The notes beneath the pieces were generated by a model. The model had not been told where the DNA came from, did no database searches, and saw only the letters and a list, made by a program, of their open reading frames with translations. Shown piece by piece: positions 1 to 17,553 of a DNA stretch of 64,000 nt; position 1 is the stretch's first letter, and each line of letters opens with the position of its first letter. Source of the DNA: Neocallimastix lanati (nom. inval.) (lineage: Eukaryota; Neocallimastigomycota; Neocallimastigomycetes; Neocallimastigales; Neocallimastigaceae); the NCBI GenBank assembly GCA_016946835.1, contig JACVTC010000012.1, positions 540,001 to 604,000 on the forward strand, given 5' to 3'. The translations under genes were made by a program, and so were the position numbers.

Positions 1-863
1 TTTTTATTTTTTCATTTTTTTTTTTTTTTTTAATTTTTTTTATTCATTAATTTCATAAACTTTTTATTTGTTCTTTTGTTTTCTTAATTGTACTCTTTTT
101 AATATATAACTTCCCTAAAAATATATTTACTAATTAAAGTTTTAAACTACTTTAAAAAAAATTTTTTTTTTTCATAAATTATTTAATTTATCAATTAAAA
201 TACTAATAAATTATTAAATTTTTATATTCAAATCACTTTTTTATAATTTTCTTTTCAACAGTATTATATCTCTATATATATCATCTTTAATGTTATAATA
301 TTTTTTTTATAAATTAATTTTGATAATCAACTTTTTTTTTATTATAATTTTTTTATTTTTATTTTTTATTATATTATAATAAAAGAATTTAATATTTAAA
401 ATATATAAATATATAAAAAATTTTAAACATTTTTTTTTTATTTTTTTTTTTTTTTAAATTTAAATAAGCTATTCATTTTAATATATACACTATTTACTTT
501 ATTAATCTTAAGCTATGTCATGGTTTTTATTTAATTTAATAAAAAATTAGAAATTTTTGAATCCTCGATAAAAGAATTGTTTTATTGAACATTTTTTTTT
601 TTTTTTTTAATTTATTTTATTTTTTTATTACTTCTTCACATCATTTTTTATATTTATGTATACTTTATTTTCTGCTATTAATTAAAATACTATTAAAACT
701 AAAGCTTTTTATATATAAATATATATATATATATATTTAAATTTAATAAAATGATATAAATCAAAAAAAGTCATTTAATATATAAAACTAAAATTTTTTT
801 TTTTTTATTTAATACGTTGATTAAATACTTGTGATATTTTAAACTCTAGTAACTTAAAAAATC

Positions 864-906
<43 letters not shown>

Positions 907-1088
907 CTATATTTCAATAACAAACAAAAATTTTAATTAATAATAATTTATTTTAGATTCATTTATTGTAAATATTTTAAAAATTAATAATAATTGATAT
1001 ATTTATATATTTTATTATAAATTTTATAATACAACATATTATTATTCCACCTTTTATATTTCACCATTATTTTAATTTATTTTAATCA

Positions 1089-1119
<31 letters not shown>

Positions 1120-1259
1120 TGATAAAAAACTAAATAAATAAAGTTATAAAACATCATTATACTATATAGTAATATTAATTTATTGTTATTTACATTCATT
1201 AATCATTAATATCAATATTACTTTTTTCTATTAGAATATATATATTATAAGAAAATATA
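1..1259. other. AT-rich intergenic region, no gene seen
   Basis: Almost pure A/T sequence with homopolymer T and A runs, a (TTTA)n microsatellite near 868-905 and a poly(A) run near 1088-1119. No reading frame, RNA gene or transposon end is recognisable. The last ~150 bases presumably hold the promoter of the gene at 1260, but no distinct motif stands out from the background. Confidence 0.6.
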
Positions 1260-2360
1260 ATGAATACAATTCAAGAAGAAAATAGTTGTGTTACTGGTGA
1301 ATATAAAGATATAGTACTTTCTCGATTAGAAAGTTTTATTAGAGAAAATGGTTTTGTTAAAAATAATATTATTAATTTATTTCAAAGTTTAGATATTAAT
1401 AAAGAACTACAAGATTATATTAATAATAATAATATATCATTAAAGGAATTGAGTGATGTAGTCAGTGATGTTAAAAATTATATGTTAAGCCTATCATTAG
1501 TTCTTCAAAAATATCAATGGAAACAGAAACCGCAAAAGATAAATGAAATGGATACTAGTATAAATATCATTTTGAAAAATAATTTATCATTCATTGAAAA
1601 TTTCATTGAGAATAAGAGAAAAAAATTTTATGATACCATTACTGATATTATAAAAAGAAATAATATAATGGAATTAAGAGAATTCATGCAAAAAAATGAT
1701 ATTTCTTTAAGTGATTTAAGTACTGAAAGCTATGATCTTCTTGTCTATGCTATTGAAAATAATATTTCAGATGATATCATTCGTTTGATTTTAAGTCATT
1801 ATCCTACTTTGAATTATTACTTTTTTGATAATGAAGAAGGAACCGAAGTTGAAAAATCACCTCTTTCATCAGCAATAGCAGAAGATAACTTTAAATTAGC
1901 AGATCTTCTTATTCAAAATAAGGCGGATATCAATTATAAGCTTTTTTTTAATGATATTATTAAAAACTTAACCATTAATAAATTGTTGGACGATAAAAAT
2001 TTAAAATATATTCTTAATAAAGGATTTCATATTAAATATGTTAATTTAGAATCCAGTTTAATATACGAATTGATTAAAGCATCCTACCCCAGTTATTTTA
2101 TTGAAATTGTTTTTAAACATTTCATATTTGATAATGATTTTATTTTAAATTTCCTTCATTATTATAAAAATAAAGAAAGACTTTCACATCGACAATTATC
2201 ACATATTATTAAAAAGGAAAAAAGTAAAATTTCAATAAAAGATCGATGGTATAATACAGCTATCGAATTTGGTGCTCTAGATGCCATAGATATCTTTATT
2301 GAATATGATATTCGTAAAGAAGATGCTATCTTAAATTTAATTAAAAAGAAAATTGAATAA
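1260..2360 (+). CDS. ankyrin-like repeat protein, intronless
   Basis: A 366-residue protein starting at an ATG and ending at TAA, with no intron. I read it as a degenerate ankyrin-type solenoid. Around residues 160-225 it alternates helix pairs such as 'DLLVYAIENNISDDIIRLIL' and 'SPLSSAIAEDNFKLADLLIQ', the latter followed by NKADINYK, which resembles the ankyrin 'GADIN' turn. The C-terminal half continues with helix pairs lacking clear consensus and ends in a charged helix. There is no signal peptide or membrane segment. Very similar architecture (Asn/Ile-rich, one or two recognisable ankyrin units, C-terminal IYKNK-like and KEKSKI-like helices) is what I recall from large families in anaerobic gut fungi; that comparison is from memory. 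Partners and role are unknown, and protein-protein interaction is the only family-level expectation. Confidence that it is a real gene is high; the ankyrin assignment is moderate. Confidence 0.75.
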   Translation: MNTIQEENSCVTGEYKDIVLSRLESFIRENGFVKNNIINLFQSLDINKELQDYINNNNISLKELSDVVSDVKNYMLSLSLVLQKYQWKQKPQKINEMDTSINIILKNNLSFIENFIENKRKKFYDTITDIIKRNNIMELREFMQKNDISLSDLSTESYDLLVYAIENNISDDIIRLILSHYPTLNYYFFDNEEGTEVEKSPLSSAIAEDNFKLADLLIQNKADINYKLFFNDIIKNLTINKLLDDKNLKYILNKGFHIKYVNLESSLIYELIKASYPSYFIEIVFKHFIFDNDFILNFLHYYKNKERLSHRQLSHIIKKEKSKISIKDRWYNTAIEFGALDAIDIFIEYDIRKEDAILNLIKKKIE

Positions 2361-2621
2361 ATAAACAATAATTTAAACATTTATATGGAAAGACTAATAA
2401 TCATCCCATATATATTATTCCATTGAATTATAAATATTGATATACATATTATACATAATATAATATAATACAAATAATAAATAGCATTTAAATAAGAATC
2501 TAAATATTTCCATTAATTCAATAATTATTATAAATTATTAAACATTTTTTACTAGATATCGTATATAAAAATTATTAATATAATTAAAATAATAATACTA
2601 TTATAATATTTATTTTCCTTT

Positions 2622-2652
<31 letters not shown>

Positions 2653-3597
2653 ACTATTTATGCTATAATCATAATTTTTAAATTTAAACATATTCTAATA
2701 AAAATTAAATATAAAATCAATAAGTAATATATATTGTATTAATCTATAGGTTTTAATAATAATAAAATATCAGAAAAGTATGTTGATATGATTACTTCAG
2801 TTATATTTGTTTTAATAATTTATATAATATAAAATAAAATTGAATTGATTAAAGTTATTATGTATAATTAAATATATAATTATATTTTATCTTAAAAAGA
2901 AATATATAAAAATAATATATTTTAGAAAAGTCTTCTTTTATACTAAAATTTATATTTTATTTATTATAAATTTATATTATAAATAATTTATATTTATTAT
3001 ACATTTCAAATTTTGTATTTTTTATAATTTTGTATTTATTTTTTTTTACATTTAATAATTAAAAAAATATTTTTTTTTAATTATGGCCCTATTCGATCTT
3101 GAATATAAATATAAATATAATATTATTTAATTTATATTGAATAATTTTTTTTTTCTCATTTTTAATATTTAATTTAATTTTTCAATAATCTTTCTATATC
3201 ATGGTTTATCAAATATTAAAATAAATAATTTACAAATTTAAATTAAAGATTAAAATATATATATATATATATACAAATATTTATCTTAGATCTAATAAAT
3301 TTAATCATTACATATAAATTATTATGATTAATTTTTAATAATATGCTTATTCTTTTAAAATACTAATAATTTAATAATAAGAAATAGTTTATATATTTTA
3401 TATATTTATAATTTTGCTATTAAAGATTATAAAAATAATAATAATATATATATTTCTATATATATATAAGAAAATAAATTAAAAGTATTATCCTAAATAA
3501 TAAATTTCTTTATAAATTGCATTAAATTTAACAAAAAAAAAATAATCATTAGAAATAAATATTAGTCAAATACAAATATAAAATTATTATTAAAAGA
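2361..3597. other. AT-rich intergenic region, no gene seen
   Basis: Between the ankyrin-like gene and the TPX2-like gene, both on the plus strand. The sequence is A/T with T-runs (2619-2641) and TA dinucleotide runs (3255-3271). No coding remnant, tRNA or repeat terminus was recognised. Confidence 0.55.
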
Positions 3598-10680
<7,083 letters not shown>

Positions 10681-11306
10681 GAACAGTTCCAATAAAAATT
10701 ACATCGTTATTTCTATCCAATATTACTCATAGAACATCAATAAAGCAAAAACAATCATTAAATGATCTCTAAATAAAAAGAAAGAATTAAAAAAAAATAA
10801 TCAAATAAAATAAATTAATTTTAAAAATATATAAATATATTTAGATGTGTATGAACTTTAAAGTAAATTTAATTTAATGATTATCTATATAACTATAACT
10901 ATATTAATTATTATCAATACATAACTATATACACTGAATAATAATACAAATTTATGATTTTTATGATAAAATGATAGATACAAATTAATAATTTAATTTT
11001 TTATATTTAAAAAAAAAAAAAAAAAAAGTTAATCAATGTATAGTATTTCAATTTTATAATAATTATTAAAACTCAATTTTACATAAAATACTCATTGAAA
11101 AATTTATATTTAGAATTATATATATATATATATATTTAATATTTGTTAATTATAATTTCATACGTCTAATATTTTTTTTTTTTTTTAATTTTTTATTTTT
11201 CCTTTATTATGTTTATAATGAAAATAAATACTTTTTATTTTTCTTCTTTTTATTTATATAATTGTATATTATTTTTTTTAAAAAAATAATAACAAAAACA
11301 AAAATA

Positions 11307-11349
<43 letters not shown>

Positions 11350-11443
11350 TTATTTTTTATTTATATATATAATTTAATTATCTATTTCTATTAAAGAAAA
11401 TATAATATATTAAAATAAATTAACATGTTTTTTTTTTTTATCA

Positions 11444-11493
<50 letters not shown>

Positions 11494-11892
11494 CTTTATA
11501 AAAAAAAAAAAAAAAATCTATTTTAATTTATTTGTTTTTTCTTCGTTTATTAAAATGTATATAATATATAACCATTATCAATTTTATAATTTTTGATTTT
11601 AATAAAAAAAATTGAAAATTGAAATTCCATAAATATTTATAGATTCCTTTTTTTTTTTTTTTTAAAAAAAAAAAAATAAATAAATAAATAAAAAAAAAAA
11701 TTACTTTTGAAATAAGATTAAAAAAAAAAAAATGAAATAAAAAGGAAAAAAAGTAATATTAAAATTTTAATATTTCATATGACATCATCAATAAATGAAG
11801 ATATATATAAAAAACAAAAAACAATAATTTTTTTAATTACAAATATAAAGATTGAATAGAATATTTATTTTCATAATATTTCTATTATTATT
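10681..11892. other. AT-rich intergenic region, no gene seen
   Basis: 3' flank of the TPX2-like gene. It contains several poly(A) and poly(T) runs, a TA run at 11119-11135 and an (AAT)n microsatellite at 11446-11491. No open frame of interest and no RNA gene was found. Confidence 0.55.
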
Positions 11893-12045
11893 ATTTTTTT
11901 TTATTTTATTTTATTTTATTTTATTTTATTTTATTTTATTTTATTTTATTTTATTTTATTTTATTTTATTTTATTTTATTTTATTTTATTTTATTTTATT
12001 TTATTTTATTTTATTTTATTTTATTTTATTTTATTTTATTTTATT
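11893..12045 (+). repeat. (ATTTT)n pentanucleotide array
   Basis: About 150 bp of perfect TTTTA pentamers leading directly into the 41-bp minisatellite. The Phe/Ile/Leu/Tyr open frame across it is an artefact of the repeat. Confidence 0.9.
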
Positions 12046-12565
12046 CAATCTGTACTTTATATTCATATTCTACTATTTATTTTATTCAATCTGTACTTTA
12101 TATTCATATTCTACTATTTATTTTATTTTATTGTATTTTATTCAATCTGTACTTTACATTTATATTTTAACTATTTATTTTATTCAATCTGTACTTTACA
12201 TTTATATTCTACTATTTATTTTATTCAATCTGTACTTTATATTTATATTCTACTATTTATTTTATTCAATCTGTACTTTATATTTATATTCTACTATTTA
12301 TTTTATTCAATCTGTACTTTACATTTATATTCTACTATTTATTTTATTCAATCTGTACTTTATATTTATATTCTACTATTTATTTTATTCAATCTGTACT
12401 TTATATTTATATTCTACTATTTATTTTATTCAATCTGTACTTTATATTTATATTCTACTATTTATTTTATTCAATCTGTACTTTATATTTATATTCTACT
12501 ATTTATTTTATTCAATCTGTACTTTATATTTATATTCTACTATTTATTTTATTTTATTTTATTAA
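12046..12565 (+). repeat. 41-bp minisatellite, about 12 copies
   Basis: Tandem units begin CAATCTGTACTTTATATT and end in TTTATTTTATT, with a 41-bp period. Several adjacent units are identical, one is interrupted by extra pentamers, and a few carry ACATT in place of ATATT. Related degenerate units occur near 21680-21910 and 36650-37420, so this is a dispersed satellite family in the window. Confidence 0.9.
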
Positions 12566-12950
12566 TGTCAAGCTTTTAATTTTTTATCTGAATAAAAAAC
12601 TAGCACGTTGTTATAGTTTTTAATAGGATGTAAGACGTGAAAGATTAATTATTTATTTTTGCATTCTTTTTTACCCATTTCTATGCTTCAATTTTAAGAG
12701 CTAATGAACATCCAATTTTAATCCAATATAAATATTCTATTTTCCTAAATTTGTTATATTTTTTATTAATTAATTCACATAATCTTTTACACGAGTAAAC
12801 AATTTTAGCAAATTCATTGGAATCATTTGCAGATTTATAATGCTTTCTTTGTTTATATTTAAAATGGTTTACCTTTTGAAGACAATAAATTTTTCGGGAC
12901 AACCAGGCCAATGTTCTTGTAAAAACAGTCCATATCATTAGAGTTGTAAA
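12566..12950 (-). pseudogene. LINE fragment (region between endonuclease and RT)
   Basis: This segment is clearly homologous to 20555-20930 (shared ATGTCAAGCTTTTAAT, TTTTTACCCATTTCTAT and AAGAGCTAATGAACATCCAA). The latter lies between the endonuclease-like and RT-like parts of the larger LINE remnant. On the minus strand it begins with ATGGACTGTTTTTACAAG about 30 bases after the tRNA-Ile 3' end and runs away from the tRNA. Several frames are broken. The apparent 115-residue frame that runs through the tRNA is not a gene. Confidence 0.65.
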
Positions 12951-12964
12951 AAATTTTTGATTTT

Positions 12965-13057
12965 TGCTCCTGGCGGGGGTCGAACCCGCGATCTTCGCGT
13001 TGCATAAGAGGTACACCCTTATAAGCACGACGCCTTAAACCTCTAGGCTACAGGAGC
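12965..13057 (-). tRNA. tRNA-Ile(UAU) with 19-nt intron, copy 1
   Basis: On the minus strand the acceptor stem GCTCCTG pairs with CAGGAGC, discriminator A. The D arm is GCCT..AGGC. The anticodon stem TCGTG pairs with CGCGA through one G-U. The T arm is GCGGG/CCCGC with loop TTCGACC. The loop reads CT-TAT-A, then a 19-nt intron (plus-strand 13001-13019), then A38, giving anticodon UAU. Yeast tRNA-Ile(UAU) also starts GCTC and carries an intron after position 37. A and B boxes are internal. All three copies in this window are identical over 93 bases including the intron. Confidence 0.95.
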
Positions 13058-13071
13058 AGCTCTGAATTTTT

Positions 13072-13657
13072 TGTTACGAAACAATAAAAAAAAAAATGAA
13101 TAATAATTAAATATTCAATTATATACAAAAAAGATTATAATATTTGTTAACAATACTTTATAATGATTTATATTAATATTTTATAATAGTTTTATATCAA
13201 TATTTTATAATAGTTTTATATTAATATTTTATAATAGTTTTATATCAATATTTTATAATAGTTTTATATTAATATTTTATAATAGTTTTATATTAATATT
13301 TTATAATAGTTTTATATCAATATTTTATAATAGTTTTATATTAATAATAGTTTTATATTAATATTCTATAATAGTTTTATATTAAAATCTTGTGATAATT
13401 TATATTAAAATTTTATAATAATTTATATTAATGATTTATAATAATTTTATATATAAATTCGAAACCAATTAAATTAAAATTTTTAATACTAACAAATCAA
13501 ATTGATAAAATATTAAATATTTAAGAAATTATGAAAATAAAATAATTAAAAACTCTCTCTTTCAAAAATAAAAAATTATTTAATAAAGATAAATAAATAT
13601 AATCGAATATATTATTACTATAATAAATTTTAATAATTACCTGTGTTGTCCCATTTT
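13072..13657. mobile_element. LTR-like sequence 14 bp upstream of tRNA-Ile copy 1
   Basis: It starts TGTTACGAAACAA, similar to the LTR start of the gypsy element at 38550 (TGTTACGGAAC), and begins 14 bases from the 5' end of the tRNA. The inner part is a tandem array (13165-13445) and the right end cannot be fixed. It probably represents an old LTR of a tRNA-targeting element, later enlarged by repeat expansion and interrupted by other LTRs. Confidence 0.5.
13165..13445. repeat. 24-bp tandem repeat
   Basis: About ten units of the type TATTTTATAATAGTTTTATA plus TTAA or TCAA, with alternating ATTAA and ATCAA variants, lie inside the LTR-like sequence next to tRNA-Ile copy 1. Higher-order alternation of the two variants suggests expansion as dimers. 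Confidence 0.85.
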
Positions 13658-14817
13658 TGGTATGTGACCACTATAAAAATGGTATTTAGGTAGATTCTTT
13701 AGGTTAAATGTTGAAATTATAACTGAATTGAAATCTCAATTTCAGTTATTTACATTTCAATAATTAAAAATATTATTTATTTAATTATAAATAATATATA
13801 TATTTAAATAATAATTAATTTAAATTCTTGTTTAATATTTAAAGGGTTATCTTAGGCCTAATAATTCTGAGAATTTTAATAAATAAGGTTTATATTAATA
13901 ATTAATTTTAATTTCAATACTACATTTGACGTCACGTGTATTTTATTTATATTATATTTTTATATATATTTACAACGGGGAGAGCGCGTTTCGGAATGTG
14001 GCTTTAAATAATTTTACATAAATTTTCATTTCGGAATGTGGCTTATATAATTTTTTTTAAATTTTTATTTATGAATATAATATTTAAAACATTAAAATAA
14101 AATGGCACATATAATTTCATTGAAAAAATAATTATTAAAAATATTTAAAATGTGATATATTTCAAAAAAAATGATGATTTACATTCGCCATATTCTGAAA
14201 ACTTTTATTTATTTATTAATTTATTCATTTATTTATTTAATAATAATATAATTATTTATTTAATATAAAAAAATTTATATATAATACGCCATCTCAAAAA
14301 ATATGTGGCTTATATCTATCCACATGCGGTTCTGAAACCCCCGTTTACAACATATCTATATTAATTTCAATTATTCAAATTAATTATATAATTAAATTTA
14401 TCTTTATATCTTATTAATATTTATATTACCACATTATTAATATTTTATTATTATGTAACTTACAAAGTATAAAAGAAAGATGTAAAAATCTATCTTTTAT
14501 GTTCTTTGTAAAGTTATTGTAAAATTACCTTAATAGTAATAGTTTATAAATATTTAATTATTAAATAAAGAGAAATTATTATAAATAAAAATAATTATAT
14601 AATTTTAATTATTAAAGTTTATAATAAATAAATTTTTATTAAGCTAAACCATTTAAATATTTATTATTATTATTATTATATTATCTATATAGCATATTAC
14701 TATATAGACATATTGACTTAATAAAATTTTAATAAAACATATTTTATTTAAATTTAAAAATATAAAATATATCGAAATCTTATTATATTCCTTAAATAAC
14801 ATAAACCATACCATCTT
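13658..14817 (+). mobile_element. LTR fragments of families B and D, interrupted by a MITE
   Basis: The first 50 bases match the start of family B LTRs (GTGACCACTATAAAAATGG). At 13709 a family D start follows (TGTTGAAATTATAACTGAAT, compare TGTTAAGAAAATAACTGAAT at 52492), including the shared TAGGCCTAAT-like and CACGTG-like segments. The D copy is split by the MITE at 13977-14343. No coding sequence is present. Confidence 0.55.
13977..14343. mobile_element. 367-bp MITE with 8-bp target duplication
   Basis: It is bounded by direct repeats TTTACAAC (13969-13976 and 14344-14351). The ends are imperfect inverted repeats: left GGGGAGAGCGCGTTTCGGAA; right, read inward from the other end, CGGGGGTTTCAGAACCGCAT. 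Subterminal copies of TTTCGGAATGTGGC and ATGTGGCTTAT are present. There is no coding capacity. An 8-bp duplication fits hAT-type or some Mutator-type DNA transposons. The same subterminal motif recurs at 16813-17183 and 27830-28150. Confidence 0.7.
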
Positions 14818-15991
14818 TGATACGGGGTGTCACTAAATACCTTGTATTTCCTATTTAATACTCTTATTAATATTATGATAAAAATTATTATTAAATATTA
14901 TTATTAAAACCTTTTATTAATATTAATTATAATAAAAATTATTATCAAAAATTCTTTTTAAAATCCTTTATTAATATCAAATATATTAAAAATTATTATT
15001 AAATATTCTTAATAAAATCTTTTATTAATATCAAATATAATAAAAATTATTATTAAATATTCTTTTTAAAAATCTTTTATTAATATCAAATATATTAAAA
15101 ATTATTATTAAATATTCTTAATAAAATCTTTTATTAATATCAAATATAATAAAAATTATTATTAAATATTCTTTTTAAAAATCTTTTATTAATATCAAAT
15201 ATATTAAAAATTATTATTAAATATTCTTAATAAAATCTTTTATTAATATCAAATATGTTAAAAATTATTATTAAATATTCTAATTAAAAATTAAATATAA
15301 TTTAAATCATTATTAAATCTTATTTTTTTTTTTTTATATTAAGTATAATAAAAACTATTTCAATTAATATTTGATATAAAATACAGAATTATAAGTTTCT
15401 GTATAATATTTTCTAGACCTTTGAAATAAACTATGAATGAATAAAACAAAAATCAAAACTAAATTAAATCTTTATTAAAATAAAAATGAACCAAAATACA
15501 GAAATTCTTCAATAACAAAAAAATGAACAAAAATACGGAAAACATTAATTCTGTATTATAATTTTCTCTCTGAAGACAACATCAAAAAGAAACTACCGCC
15601 GGGAACGCCCTTCGTGATACAACCTCCAAATTTAATTTTTATAGTTTAATTTAATAAATGTTAATTTTTTTTAACAATATAAATAATATTAAAAATAATT
15701 TAAAATAATAGTAAAAAGTTAAAAATAAAATAGTTAGAATAGTTTTTTTTTTTTTTTTTTTAAAGAATATAATAAAGATAAATAAAATGTATTAAAATAA
15801 AAGTATAAAAAAAAAGAATAAATTTCTTTCTTTTTAATACTTGAAACAAATATTTTTAATTTTAAAATTTAAATAAAGAATATTTTGAAAATTAATTTTT
15901 TTTGTTTCCATATTCATTTTTATCTTTGTGTGTTAATATTTATTTTTTTTTTGTTTTGAATATCTTTGTGTTTCAACCCCAGCCTGTATCA
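14818..15991 (+). mobile_element. solo LTR, family A (1174 bp)
   Basis: It begins TGATACGGGGTGTCACTAAA and ends CCCCAGCCTGTATCA, giving terminal inverted repeats TGATACGGG/CCYGTATCA. The first half is a tandem array of ~51-bp units built from TTATTAAATATTCTT and ATCTTTTATTAATATCAAAT. The second half carries a conserved block including CTACCGCCGGGAACGCCCTT at about 15592. No internal domain is attached. Clear target duplication is not visible. Confidence 0.75.
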
Positions 15992-16640
15992 TTTTTTGTA
16001 CAGTACCACTATAAATACCATTATTTAGTGAAAGTTAGGTTAGAAATTATTTAATTAAATCTTATTAGTTAATAATAATTTAAAAATATTATGTTGTTTC
16101 GTAAAAAAAGTGAAACGTGATATTTATTAAACATCAATATCAATATTTATTTTATTTATTATTTACTAACTAAATATATATATATAGTTAGTAAATAATA
16201 ATAATTTAAAGAACGATTCTTTTATTAATACTAATTTAGTTTTATTAATAATTCAACTCATAAACATGTTAATTTGTATAGTTTAGTATGATTTTATATT
16301 TAGTTTACATTAATGAGAGATTTTAGTATTAATTATATTTTATTGAATGATTTAATTATATTTTAACTAGTTATTAATTATTTTATTTTGATGAATAATA
16401 AATAATGTATTTTTATTGATGAATAATAATAAATAAATAAAGTTAATAATCTAAATATTAAAGTGTGAATATTATTATTGTGTATATTATTCTATATTAT
16501 ATTAGAATATATTATTTTGTCAATTATTCCCTACTGTAATCGTCCATCTAAATAAATAATGATAATGATATTTAATAAATATCACGTTTCACTTTTGTTA
16601 CGAAACAACATTATATAATAATAATTATTAAAGTCGAAAA
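15992..16640 (+). mobile_element. family B LTR with inverted duplication of its 3' end
   Basis: It is similar to the LTR at 32737-33243 (shared ACCACTATAAATACC, AGTTAGTAAATAATAATAAT and ATTATTCCCTACTGT). The last ~60 bases (16552-16611, containing TATCACGTTTCAC and TTACGAAACAACAT) are present again in inverse orientation at 16091-16150, so the copy can fold back on itself. Confidence 0.6.
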
Positions 16641-16646
16641 AAGTAT

Positions 16647-17295
16647 TATCACGAATATTAATGGATTTATAATTGAAATTCACTAATAGGTCAATTGAAA
16701 TTTAATTTCGCTACTGACAAAAATTATTTTAAATTCAATTTTAATTGTAAAAATAAATATTAGGAATATTAATAATTAGAAACAAAAGGGTTTAGACTAA
16801 TTAATTAAAGATGAATTTCGTAATGTGGCGTATTTTCATATGTGGCTTTTTTTAATAAATAAATAAATAATAATTAAATAAATAATAATTAAATAAATAA
16901 TAATTAAATAAATAATAAATATTCATTTTTTTTTTTATATATATATAATTTTTTAATATTCAATTGTAAAATAAATAATTCTTTTTTAATAGAATATATT
17001 ATTATTTCTTTTGAAATAGTTATTTAATAACATTTAATTGAAAAATATATTATTATTTCTTTTGAAATAATAATTATTTATATATTTATTTATGATTGTA
17101 TGGAATATCTTAAAAATGTATGGCTATATTTTATACATTTTATAAACCAAATTGCAAAATGCACGATTGCGAAATGCACCCATTTAAAGATAATTTATTT
17201 TAACACTAAAGAAATTGATAAAAATTTATAGAAGAAAAATAACGATAATTCGACAAATAATGGAAATATTACATTGATATTCCCGCTAAAATTAT
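16647..17295 (+). mobile_element. family E LTR fragment interrupted by a MITE
   Basis: It starts with ATCACGAATATTAATGGATT, like the LTRs at 33320 and 45890 (TGTCACGAATACTAGTGGAT). It continues through AAAGGGTTTAGACT and, beyond the MITE, through CGACAAATAATGGAAATATT and TTCCCGCTAAAATTATAT. The 3' half of the LTR is missing. Confidence 0.65.
16813..17183. mobile_element. 371-bp MITE with 8-bp target duplication
   Basis: It is flanked by TTAAAGAT direct repeats (16805-16812 and 17184-17191). Comparison with family E LTRs shows an uninterrupted GACTnATTNATTAAAGATAA-like sequence there, which confirms the insertion. The ends are degenerate inverted repeats with subterminal ATTTCGTAATGTGGC on the left and ATTGCGAAATGCACC on the right. 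Length and structure match the MITE at 13977-14343. Confidence 0.75.
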
Positions 17296-17439
17296 ATAGA
17301 AAAAAATAATAATGATAAAAAAATTAAAAAAAAAAAAAAAAAAACATTGTATAATTAATAATAGTAAACAAACAAACAAACAAACAATAAAAAAATATAT
17401 ATATATATATATTATATATATAATAATAAATAATTAATT

Positions 17440-17521
17440 GATATTGATGTTTTAAAAATATTACGTAAAAAAATTTGGTGACAGTAACAAGATAATATGA
17501 AAATAATATGTATAGGTATAG

Positions 17522-17553
<32 letters not shown>

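Noticed and set aside
11852-12565. 237-residue Phe/Ile/Leu/Tyr open frame that looks like a membrane protein
   Set aside because: It is a direct reading of the (ATTTT)n array and the 41-bp minisatellite; no start context and no composition outside the repeat.
12681-13028. 115-residue minus-strand frame that begins inside tRNA-Ile copy 1 (similarly 38314-38505)
   Set aside because: The N-terminal part translates the tRNA; the rest is LINE remnant. Not a protein gene.
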